DNA from: Bifidobacterium breve
GTDB taxonomy: Bacteria > Actinomycetota > Acidimicrobiia > IMCC26256
DNA length: 9,712 nt
Reading direction: 5' to 3'
NCBI GenBank assembly: GCA_945907055.1
Contig: CAMDSG010000056.1
Span: 1 to 9,712 of the forward strand
Made by a program: the position numbers and the translations under genes. Shown here piece by piece: positions 1-5,993 of this stretch. The stretch's first letter is position 1, and every line of letters begins with the position of its first letter. The notes beneath the pieces were generated by a model. It was not told the DNA's origin and did not search any database. It was given only the letters and a program-made list of their open reading frames with translations.

Positions 1-207
1 ATGCATACCTCCTATTGGCCCAACGGATACGAAGGCGGTCCCCCCGGAATGGACGGAACAAGTGTCTCGCTCATTCGTGGACTCCTTGATGGAGTAAATC
101 GCCGATATGCAATGCGCGATTATCCCGATGCGGCCAACGCCTTAACTCCGGTAGACGAGGTGCATCTCTTTGAGAAGATCGCATTCCTTAGAAAACCGAG
201 AGCGTAG
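1..207 (+). CDS. C-terminal fragment of a probable sugar O-methyltransferase (SAM-dependent), 5' end outside window
   Basis: The frame is open from the first base to a TAG at 205-207, giving 68 residues. The ATG at base 1 is probably an internal Met, because the window begins here and no upstream ribosome site can be seen. The residues HTSYWP (2-7) followed by a Gly-rich stretch, then LLDGVNRRY (28-36) and the ending VHLFEKIAFLRK (54-65), resemble from memory the tail of class I SAM-dependent methyltransferases of the MycE/TylE macrolide-sugar type. Those carry a TSYWP-like segment, an L-D-x-L-N helix and a final VGxHxYxxxxFIEK-like strand. The catalytic SAM-binding part lies outside the window, so the call rests on the tail alone. 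Only 4 bases separate it from the exporter permease gene, so it probably belongs to the same operon. If correct, it would methylate a sugar of the exported glycan. It could instead be the tail of an unrelated enzyme. Confidence 0.5.
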   Translation: MHTSYWPNGYEGGPPGMDGTSVSLIRGLLDGVNRRYAMRDYPDAANALTPVDEVHLFEKIAFLRKPRA

Positions 208-211
208 ATAA

Positions 212-1069
212 GTGAACTCAGCGATTCCACAGATTCCGGACTCTCCACCGCCTGAGTGGCGCTATCGACGCGCACTGCGCGTCGGCACTTCTCTTCGCGA
301 ACTTGGTAGATCACGCCACATCATTAGCGGCTTAGTAGTGCGCCAAGTGAGGTCGCAATACAGTCAGCAGGTCTTAGGCCTCGCCTGGGCAGTACTAGCG
401 CCACTTGCGCAGATGCTCGTGTTCACGTTTCTCCTAAATCGCGTCGGTAACGCCACATTTAGTACCGGCGGCGTACCCCGCCCTCTATTCCTATATGTAG
501 GCCTCACCGCTTGGTCTTTCTTCTCGAGCTCTGTATCAAGCGCTGGGTCTAGCCTCGTTGGAAACCCTCTACTTAATAAGGTCTACGCCCCTCGCGAAGT
601 GTTCCCGCTATCGCAGGTCTGCTCGTCGGGGGTCGACGCGATCGCGTCTACCGCTCTGCTCCCTCTTCTCTTCCTCGTTGCGGGGCGGTGGCCATCGAGC
701 ACCTTCTACTGGTTCCCGGTGCTTGTACTAATTCTCGTTACAGCAACGGTTGCAATTGCCCTCGCAGTATCTGCAGTTACCGTCTACGTGCGCGATCTCC
801 GAAGTGGTCTGCCCCTCATACTGCAACTCGGGCTATTCCTTACGCCGATTCTCTACCCAGTTTCTCAAATTCCAGAGCAGTTTCGAGCGCTCTCAATGGC
901 GATAAACCCCATTGCAGGTGTCGTTGACGGACTGCGCGCATGCCTCTTCTATAACCAAGCACCAGACCCGACCTATACCCTCCTCGCAGCGGGATCATCA
1001 GTGATTTATCTAGTCGGCGGTTTCCTCTTGTTTAAGCGCCTAGAGACAGGATTCGCCGATGTCTCCTGA
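212..1069 (+). CDS. wzm: ABC-2 type polysaccharide exporter, membrane permease (Wzm/TagG-like)
   Basis: This is the integral-membrane half of an ABC exporter that moves undecaprenyl-linked polysaccharide across the cytoplasmic membrane. The 285 residues are normal length for the family. Visible family marks are the amphipathic segment before the first helix (RSQYSQQVLGLAWAVLAPL, about 47-65), VYVRDLRSG (191-199) and TPILYPVSQIP (211-221), then NPIAGVVDGLRA (232-243). About six hydrophobic segments can be seen near 56-76, 90-112, 142-160, 166-190, 200-215 and 255-274. The start is a GTG at 212, four bases after the preceding stop. It is taken because the family needs a cytosolic lead of about 40 residues before the RSQY segment; the upstream purine stretch is a weak ribosome site. 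The 3' end overlaps the ATPase gene by 11 bases, as usual for this pair. The gene symbol follows the O-antigen convention; TagG-type wall-glycan export is the alternative. Confidence 0.9.
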   Translation: MNSAIPQIPDSPPPEWRYRRALRVGTSLRELGRSRHIISGLVVRQVRSQYSQQVLGLAWAVLAPLAQMLVFTFLLNRVGNATFSTGGVPRPLFLYVGLTAWSFFSSSVSSAGSSLVGNPLLNKVYAPREVFPLSQVCSSGVDAIASTALLPLLFLVAGRWPSSTFYWFPVLVLILVTATVAIALAVSAVTVYVRDLRSGLPLILQLGLFLTPILYPVSQIPEQFRALSMAINPIAGVVDGLRACLFYNQAPDPTYTLLAAGSSVIYLVGGFLLFKRLETGFADVS

Positions 1070-2252
1070 GGGCACCGTAACTATCGATCATGTCTGGAAG
1101 CGTTTCCGCAGCGATAGAGGCCGGCGACTACTACGCGACCACGTTTCGCGTCTCGGTCGTCGCGTCTCAGGGCGTGAGGATGCAGATCAGTGGCGCTGGG
1201 TACTGCGCGAGATCGACTTCAAGATTGAGCCCGGAGAATCCGTCGGGTTTGTTGGCTCTAACGGAGCAGGTAAATCAACGCTCCTAAAAATCATCTCAGG
1301 AGTCATGTTCCCGCATACAGGGAGAGTGGCTGTTGAGGGGCGAATAGGGGCTTTGATCGAAGTTGCAAGCGGGATACACCCAGAGCTAACCGGCAAGGAG
1401 AACATCAGCGTATTCGGGACACTTCTGGGCCTAGGGAAATCAGAGTTAGGGCGTAAGTACGACGAGATCGTCGCCTTTGCAGAGCTCGAGGATGCAATCA
1501 ACAGGCAAGTGAAGTTCTACTCCAGCGGGATGAAGACGCGACTTGGTTTTGCGATTGCGGCTTTTCTAGAGCCGAGTGTGCTCATTGTCGATGAGGTTCT
1601 CGCTGTAGGCGACCAGATGTTCCAGCAGAAATGTCTTGACCGCATGCGCACAGTTCTGCACTCCGGCACCACCCTCCTCCTCGTCTCGCACGACCTAGCT
1701 GCTGTCGGGGCGACTGCAAGCAGGGCAATTTGGCTCGCCGATGGCACGATGCAGGCCGATGGCCCCGTCGATGAAGTGCTGGCCGGGTACCGCACTGCAA
1801 TTGAGAAGGAGGCTGCATCCAAGATTGAATTGGAGGGCGAGATTCGAATCTCCAACTTCACTACTTTTGGTGGAAGCGGCGGCGCTATTACAACCTCTGG
1901 TCCTTGCTCTGTGAGCTTCGATGTAACAGCGCCGCAGGGAAAGCACGCAAACTTTTTTATAGGGGTGAGCCAAGGCGCAGCTACACCAATTTTTGCTGTG
2001 CGCAAGGAGGGAATCCGCGTCTCTGAAGGAGAGACCCACGTAGCAGTTGACTTCGCAGGCATTCCATTACCGGCGGGCGGCTACTTCATTTGGTTTGCAG
2101 CTTTTGAGGTTAAGACCGGGCGCGAGATAACTCCTTGGCAACCTATTGGACCACTATTGGTCGAGGGCGGAAGACTCCTTGACGCAACCCCCAAGGCCAT
2201 TGTTCGACTCTCACCAGTTTTTGTTGAGGCCCAATGGACAGTAAGTGACTGA
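1059..2252 (+). CDS. wzt: ABC polysaccharide exporter ATPase with C-terminal glycan-recognition domain (Wzt-like)
   Basis: This is the nucleotide-binding half of the exporter, paired with the permease immediately upstream. Residues 1-250 are the ATPase: Walker A GSNGAGKST (66-74), an ABC signature variant YSSGM (154-158), Walker B VLIVDE (174-179) and the switch His in SHD (H211). The insertion EVASGIHPELTGKENI (101-116) is typical of the Wzt/TagH subfamily. Residues from about 258 to 397 form an extra Gly- and beta-rich region (for example FFIGVSQG, LPAGGYFIWFAAFEV) that matches the pattern of the Wzt C-terminal beta-sandwich domain. In the E. coli O9a type that domain binds the modified non-reducing end of the polysaccharide and licenses export. 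Total length 397 fits two-domain Wzt and is much longer than an ATPase-only subunit. The ATG lies inside the permease gene, and the stop overlaps the next GTG start by 8 bases. The ligand is not known; the neighbouring methyl- and sulfotransferases suggest a modified sugar. Confidence 0.9.
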   Translation: MSPEGTVTIDHVWKRFRSDRGRRLLRDHVSRLGRRVSGREDADQWRWVLREIDFKIEPGESVGFVGSNGAGKSTLLKIISGVMFPHTGRVAVEGRIGALIEVASGIHPELTGKENISVFGTLLGLGKSELGRKYDEIVAFAELEDAINRQVKFYSSGMKTRLGFAIAAFLEPSVLIVDEVLAVGDQMFQQKCLDRMRTVLHSGTTLLLVSHDLAAVGATASRAIWLADGTMQADGPVDEVLAGYRTAIEKEAASKIELEGEIRISNFTTFGGSGGAITTSGPCSVSFDVTAPQGKHANFFIGVSQGAATPIFAVRKEGIRVSEGETHVAVDFAGIPLPAGGYFIWFAAFEVKTGREITPWQPIGPLLVEGGRLLDATPKAIVRLSPVFVEAQWTVSD

Positions 2253-3210
2253 GGTCCCCAGATTGGCCCAGTCTCCGAACCAGTCTCCCAACCAGCCTCT
2301 CGTCTCGATCATTGTTCCTGCTTTCAACGCGCAGGAGTACTTAGCGGAGACCATCGACTCGGTTATTGCGCAGACATACCGCCCTCTAGAGATAATCGTT
2401 GTCGACGATGGCTCCACAGATGAGACTGTCAAAATTGCTCGCGCCTATGGGGACCCAGTTGTCGTCATCGAACAAGAAAACCGCGGGCCAGCGGGGGCAC
2501 GCAATACAGGTTTCGCGGCAGCTCGCGGCGCAATCATCGCCCTGCTTGATGCCGACGACCAGTGGATGCCGAGTCGCTTAGAGCGATGCGTCGAGGTACT
2601 TCAGTCGGATCCCCAGATTGGATTTGTGACTACCGATGCGTTCCTAATTGAGGAGGGTCAGCGAACCGGCAAGCGCTACTACGGCGGCTACCAGCGCTAC
2701 CCATTCCCAGACCGTGCTAGCCAGCTCGAAGAGATCGCAAAGAGAAACTTTGTATTTGTGTCAGCAGTCTTCGATCGACGTTTATTAGACCTCGTTGGCG
2801 GGCGTCTCGACGAACGCCTTTGGGGCACTGAAGACTACGACCTCTGGACACGCTTCGTACTTGCGGGCGCAGCAGCCGAATTGATCCCTGAGCCATTGGC
2901 TTGGTACCGAATCCGCTCCGATAGCGTGAGCCGAGCACGTGAGCGCCAGTGGAAGGCGCATCTATCGGTGTTAGAGATGCATCTACCAACTCTCTGGCTA
3001 CTAGGAGCACATGGGCGCCCTCAAGATGCCGCTGACATTGGAATATCTCTAGCTCGCCGCGGCGAGCGGAGAATGGCTACTTGGTTCCTCTTCCACGCTT
3101 TAACAGACCCGGGGGCAAAAGTCTTGCAGCGAGCGCGTTTTCTGCTCCGCGGAGGTGCAGCGTTAGTAGCTGGCCAAAGTAGAGATGCAAAGGCCGAGGC
3201 AGCGACATGA
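2245..3210 (+). CDS. Glycosyltransferase family 2 (GT-A fold)
   Basis: This is a cytosolic, nucleotide-sugar-dependent transferase that probably adds one residue to the glycan. The GT-A domain starts at LVSIIVPAFNAQEYL (19-33) and continues with VVDDGSTDET (52-61), where the Asp pair contacts the nucleotide. The NRGPAGARNTGF segment (79-90) and the metal-binding DADD (102-105) follow. WGTEDYDLW (193-201) supplies the acidic catalytic-base region. There is no membrane helix. The C-terminal 100 residues are helical-looking and basic without a motif I know. The GTG start at 2245 lies inside the end of the ATPase gene (8-base overlap), with GGA at 2236-2238 as a modest ribosome site; the residues before the GT-A domain include a short SPNQ-SPNQ repeat. 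The stop overlaps the next gene by ATGA. The donor and acceptor cannot be read from sequence. Confidence 0.88.
   Translation: MTEVPRLAQSPNQSPNQPLVSIIVPAFNAQEYLAETIDSVIAQTYRPLEIIVVDDGSTDETVKIARAYGDPVVVIEQENRGPAGARNTGFAAARGAIIALLDADDQWMPSRLERCVEVLQSDPQIGFVTTDAFLIEEGQRTGKRYYGGYQRYPFPDRASQLEEIAKRNFVFVSAVFDRRLLDLVGGRLDERLWGTEDYDLWTRFVLAGAAAELIPEPLAWYRIRSDSVSRARERQWKAHLSVLEMHLPTLWLLGAHGRPQDAADIGISLARRGERRMATWFLFHALTDPGAKVLQRARFLLRGGAALVAGQSRDAKAEAAT
2269..2292 (+). repeat. Two tandem copies of a 12-bp unit at the start of the GT2 gene
   Basis: The unit cagtctccgaac (2269-2280) is followed directly by cagtctcccaac (2281-2292), differing at one base; a third CAG follows. In frame it encodes the doubled SPNQ of residues 10-17, just before the first beta strand of the GT-A domain. 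Because the unit is a multiple of three, gain or loss would keep the frame and change only the N-terminal lead. Confidence 0.75.
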
Positions 3211-4196
3211 CGCCACCAGCCGAACTCGTCTTGCTAATCGGAGCGCCCAGATCTGGAACGACATGGCTACAACAAATGTTGGGCGCCCATCCATTAGTGG
3301 CGACTCCTCAAGAGACTGATCTATTCAGCAGATTTCTTCAACCGTTACTAGATTCATGGGAGCGTGAGACTCGCGGAGGGCAGGCAGGCATCGAGCAACG
3401 CAGATTCAAGGGCATGCATAGCGTGCTCACCGCGAGCGAGTTCGCTGCTACCGGAACCGACTTGGTCAGTCGCGTAGTCGCCAACGCATCAGCACTCAAA
3501 CCTGGATCCGAGGTTGTCGTTGAGAAAACCCCATCCCACAGCCTCTGCGCGAGTTCTATCTCCCTCTTCGCCCCTAACGCAAAAATTATTCACCTAATTC
3601 GCGACGGACGCGATGTCGCTAGTTCGCTAGTCGCCTCTGGCAATAGTTGGGGCGGCTGGTGGGCGCCCAAGACCGTCACTCGCGCGAGTGAGGTCTGGAG
3701 TGAGCACACCAGAGGTGCGAGCGCCGCTGCAGGTAGCGACAACTACCTCGAGGTTAGGTATGAAGATATTCAATCCGACGGCGCATCAACGCTTGAGCGT
3801 GTCTTTGCCCATATTGGGATAGCGGCAACTATCCAGGACTGCGAAGGAATACTGAAGGCGTTTGCCCTAGACAAAATGACTCAGGGTGAGTCATCAATAG
3901 TCATCGGGGGCGAGTTCGCAGCGGCTGCAAGTCAGCGCAGCGAGCCGGTTGGATTCTTCGGCAAGGGTGGTAGCGGGTCGTGGCGCACTACATGGGGCAA
4001 GGCTGAACTACTCGCATTCAATGACACTGCCGGAGACCTCCTGGTGGAGCTTGGCTACGAAGAGTCAAGTGCCTGGGCTGGAACCCCGTCTCAAATCGCG
4101 AGCTTCAGACGTAAGACCCAGAGAAGTCAGCGGTTATACCAACGCACAGAGCGATTCTCGAGCGCTATGGATCGACTTATCCGCAAGCACCCTTAA
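3207..4196 (+). CDS. Sulfotransferase (PAPS-dependent family), probably acting on glycan
   Basis: This enzyme is predicted to transfer sulfate from PAPS to a hydroxyl of a carbohydrate or lipid acceptor in the cytosol. The 5'-phosphosulfate loop is GAPRSGTTWLQQML (12-25). EKTPSHS (106-112) fits the segment where the catalytic general-base region often lies. The 3'-phosphate-binding segment is LIRDGRDVASSLVASG (130-145), with the Arg and Ser expected for PAPS contacts. VRYEDI (183-188) matches the family's YEDL strand, and FFGKGGSGSWR (250-260) matches the late GxxGxWK nucleotide-binding element. All major family blocks are present, in order and at normal spacing, in 329 residues, so activity is likely. 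The start overlaps the preceding stop as ATGA. The protein ends in a basic tail (about 301-329). The acceptor is unknown; glycan sulfation is inferred from the neighbours. Confidence 0.88.
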   Translation: MTPPAELVLLIGAPRSGTTWLQQMLGAHPLVATPQETDLFSRFLQPLLDSWERETRGGQAGIEQRRFKGMHSVLTASEFAATGTDLVSRVVANASALKPGSEVVVEKTPSHSLCASSISLFAPNAKIIHLIRDGRDVASSLVASGNSWGGWWAPKTVTRASEVWSEHTRGASAAAGSDNYLEVRYEDIQSDGASTLERVFAHIGIAATIQDCEGILKAFALDKMTQGESSIVIGGEFAAAASQRSEPVGFFGKGGSGSWRTTWGKAELLAFNDTAGDLLVELGYEESSAWAGTPSQIASFRRKTQRSQRLYQRTERFSSAMDRLIRKHP

Positions 4197-4201
4197 CAAA
4201 A

Positions 4202-4219
4202 ATTGCTTTTAAACGGTCC
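4202..4219 (+). repeat. Left copy of a direct repeat bracketing the methyltransferase gene
   Basis: Bases 4202-4219 match 5005-5022 at 15 of 18 positions, with an uninterrupted shared core tttaaacgg. This copy lies just after the first sulfotransferase stop and 83 bases before the methyltransferase start. Read in the frame equivalent to the right copy it encodes IAFKRS, against MAFKRT at the real methyltransferase C-terminus; two of the three differences are at third codon positions. Confidence 0.55.
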
Positions 4220-4289
4220 GAGTACCCCCTCTGCATAGGCGATGATCTAACCCGTACAAAACCGCTAGAAACAGCCCGAGAAATAACGC

Positions 4290-4295
4290 AGGAGG
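4290..4295 (+). promoter_or_regulatory. Near-consensus Shine-Dalgarno for the methyltransferase
   Basis: AGGAGG lies seven bases before the ATG at 4303, the ideal spacing. It is the strongest ribosome site on the plus strand here, where the other genes rely on overlap coupling. It fixes the methyltransferase start and suggests that translation is initiated afresh after the gap. Confidence 0.88.
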
Positions 4296-4302
4296 AATTC
4301 AG

Positions 4303-5025
4303 ATGAATCGGTGGGAAGCCTACGGGCGTCGGATCCGCGGATCTATAGCGCGAAACCTGCAGTCCGCTTCCGACGCGATAAGGCCGTCGCGATCGAGTAC
4401 CGAATTGCGCCGCAGAGTTGGGGGGCTCTGGGATGAGATGGGCAGCCTGCAGCTCAACTTCCTGATTGAGCATGGCCTCACTCCCGAGTCCTACTTCATC
4501 GATGTTGGCTGCGGGGTCCTGCGAGCGGGGCGACATTTCGTCCGACACTTAGACGATGGGCATTACTGCGGCGTTGATATCGACGACGCCATGATCGCCG
4601 GGGGGATCGCCCAACTAAAAGAGGACAACCTTGAGAGTAAAGGTGCGCGCCTCCGGCAATCGACCACCTTCGAAGTTGATTTCGGTGAGAAATTTAATGT
4701 CGGTATCGCCCAGTCAGTCTTTACGCACCTCCCCATCAACTCAATTTGGCACTGCCTATCTAATGTGAGCGAAGTGCTTGCACCAAGTGGAGTCTTCTAC
4801 GCCACGTTCTTCCGTGGCCCAGAAGGACCGGAGCGATTCACTCCGATTCAGCAGCCATGCCTTGAGGGACGAGTATCAGTACGGACCTTTGCAGACGAGA
4901 ATCCGTATCACTACTCCCCGCAAGACTTTGCACGCATGTGCGAGAACCTGCCATTGGAGATTGAGGACATCGGAGACTGGGGACACCCTCGAGGGCAGCA
5001 GATGATGGCGTTTAAACGGACCTGA
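4303..5025 (+). CDS. Class I SAM-dependent methyltransferase
   Basis: This soluble methyltransferase of 240 residues has a Rossmann fold. Motif I is FIDVGCGVLRAGRHF (65-79), and the acidic end of strand 2 that holds the SAM ribose is VDID (91-94). Motif IV lies around IAQSVFTHLP (135-144), followed by VLAPSGVFYATFF (158-170). The lead-in VGGLWDEMGSLQLNFLIEHG (39-58) is a pattern I recognise from methyltransferases found in glycan clusters. Within them the acceptor varies, so sugar O-methylation is inferred from context. The N-terminal 35 residues are basic and poorly conserved-looking. The start is fixed by the AGGAGG at 4290-4295. The next gene begins two bases after the stop. The last codons lie in a direct repeat whose other copy precedes the gene. 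In Wzt-type systems a terminal methyl group can stop chain growth and signal export, which is a possible role here. Confidence 0.85.
   Translation: MNRWEAYGRRIRGSIARNLQSASDAIRPSRSSTELRRRVGGLWDEMGSLQLNFLIEHGLTPESYFIDVGCGVLRAGRHFVRHLDDGHYCGVDIDDAMIAGGIAQLKEDNLESKGARLRQSTTFEVDFGEKFNVGIAQSVFTHLPINSIWHCLSNVSEVLAPSGVFYATFFRGPEGPERFTPIQQPCLEGRVSVRTFADENPYHYSPQDFARMCENLPLEIEDIGDWGHPRGQQMMAFKRT
5005..5022 (+). repeat. Right copy of the direct repeat, at the 3' end of the methyltransferase gene
   Basis: This copy forms the last six sense codons (MAFKRT) before the methyltransferase stop. It matches 4202-4219 at 15 of 18 bases. Together the copies bracket the whole methyltransferase gene and its ribosome site. 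Confidence 0.55.
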
Positions 5026-5027
5026 AT

Positions 5028-5993
5028 ATGACTTCAATCGTGATTCTAGGGATGCACCGGAGTGGCACATCTGCCATTACTCGCGCGCTCAACTTGCTCG
5101 GTGGAGAGCTTGGTCCCTCAGAAGACGTGGGGCAATACTGGGAGCGATCAGCAATGCGATCTCAGTGTGACTTACTCCTTGAGAAGTTTGACGGAGCATG
5201 GGATTGCCCTGGAGTTATGCCCTTAGGTTGGGAGGACTCTGAGAGCGTGCAGGTTGTGAGGGCGGGTGCAGCCTCAGCTATCTCAGAATATAGGGACCCA
5301 GCGGTGCTGCTCTGGAAAGACCCACGCGCATCATTGACTCTTCCCTTTTGGCGAGAGTATCTCGGCCCTGATCCGATTGCGATCATCGTCTATCGGCACC
5401 CTGAAGAGGTCTGGGCATCCTTGGATACGCGCAATGGATTCGGCCCTGGGCTCTCTTTTGCTCTTTGGGAGCGATACAACTCTGATGCTCTTCGTTACGC
5501 TGCCGGACTTCGCACAGTCGTATTTTCTTACTCTGAGTTAGTTAAGCAGCAGTCAGAGTTCATGACTCAGCTCGCAGCGACTCTTGGAGGATGGGGCGTC
5601 TCTCTGAAGGACCCTGCTACAACCGATATGGAGCTACGCGCAGATCAACAGCATCACCATGCTGCAGACCATTTCTCTCATCCAATCGCAACCCCGTCCC
5701 AGCAAGCACTCTTCGCCGCTCTTGAAGCCACTCGCGGAGTCCACGAGTCATTCTCTCCCCCAGCGACAATGGAGGCATCGCCATTGAGCCTTGAGCTCAT
5801 AGATATGCGCAGGCAACTTCGCAAGAGTCGACGCGAACTCTGGCGAGCGCGCAGCGACTATCGCAGCCTCGCGGGATCGCGTCGCAAATTATTCTCACTA
5901 ATCATGCATCCAGCACGTACGAGCAGCGATGAAAAGTTTATGGAGAACGATGGCAACGCCATCGACGCTCCACCAAGGTCGCAGGCGATATGA
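5028..5993 (+). CDS. Sulfotransferase-like P-loop protein with basic helical C-terminal tail
   Basis: The protein opens directly with the P-loop ILGMHRSGTSAITRALNLLG (6-25), the pattern of a sulfotransferase branch common in bacterial glycan clusters. GQYWERSAM (35-43) and a conserved-looking Trp region follow. WKDPR (96-100) occupies the catalytic segment, and VYRHPEEVWASL (121-132) is the PAPS 3'-phosphate segment. VVFSYSEL (164-171) stands for the usual YEDL strand. The catalytic part ends near residue 240. Residues 253-285 (MRRQLRKSRRELWRARS, 260-276) are a strongly basic, probably helical or coiled segment, perhaps for membrane or partner contact. It starts two bases after the methyltransferase stop and ends in an ATGA overlap with another sulfotransferase-like gene. 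It differs clearly from the protein at 3207-4196, so it probably acts on a different position or sugar. A different PAPS-fold role cannot be excluded. Confidence 0.8.
   Translation: MTSIVILGMHRSGTSAITRALNLLGGELGPSEDVGQYWERSAMRSQCDLLLEKFDGAWDCPGVMPLGWEDSESVQVVRAGAASAISEYRDPAVLLWKDPRASLTLPFWREYLGPDPIAIIVYRHPEEVWASLDTRNGFGPGLSFALWERYNSDALRYAAGLRTVVFSYSELVKQQSEFMTQLAATLGGWGVSLKDPATTDMELRADQQHHHAADHFSHPIATPSQQALFAALEATRGVHESFSPPATMEASPLSLELIDMRRQLRKSRRELWRARSDYRSLAGSRRKLFSLIMHPARTSSDEKFMENDGNAIDAPPRSQAI

Larger units (their letters stand above)
4197..4302 (+). other. 106-bp intergenic gap, the only real gap in the plus-strand run
   Basis: No protein or RNA gene is seen. The gap is more AT-rich at its left end and finishes with a strong ribosome site. 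I found no convincing promoter: TTGCTT at 4203-4208 has no matching -10 at normal spacing, and TCTAAC at 4246-4251 has no -35. There is also no hairpin followed by a T run, so a terminator is not supported. Bases 4202-4219 resemble the 3' end of the following methyltransferase gene. A secondary promoter for the downstream genes remains possible. Confidence 0.6.

Noticed and set aside
635..648. A perfect 14-bp palindrome, gacgcgatcgcgtc, within the permease gene.
   Set aside because: It lies inside a conserved coding sequence, and about one such palindrome is expected by chance in a window of this length. It contains the octamer seen in cyanobacterial HIP1 repeats, but I did not find that octamer elsewhere in the window.
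1187..2062. Long minus-strand open frames opposite the ATPase gene.
   Set aside because: They are antisense to a gene with complete Walker and signature motifs, and their translations are low-complexity Ser/Pro/Arg sequences without domains.
4203..4251. Possible sigma-70 promoter in the intergenic gap (TTGCTT and TCTAAC).
   Set aside because: The two hexamers are separated by far more than 17 bases and each is a weak match, so they do not form a promoter.
4177..4548. A long open frame on the minus strand covering the gap and the start of the methyltransferase gene.
   Set aside because: It runs antisense to a methyltransferase with clear motifs and an ideal ribosome site, and its translation has no recognisable domain.
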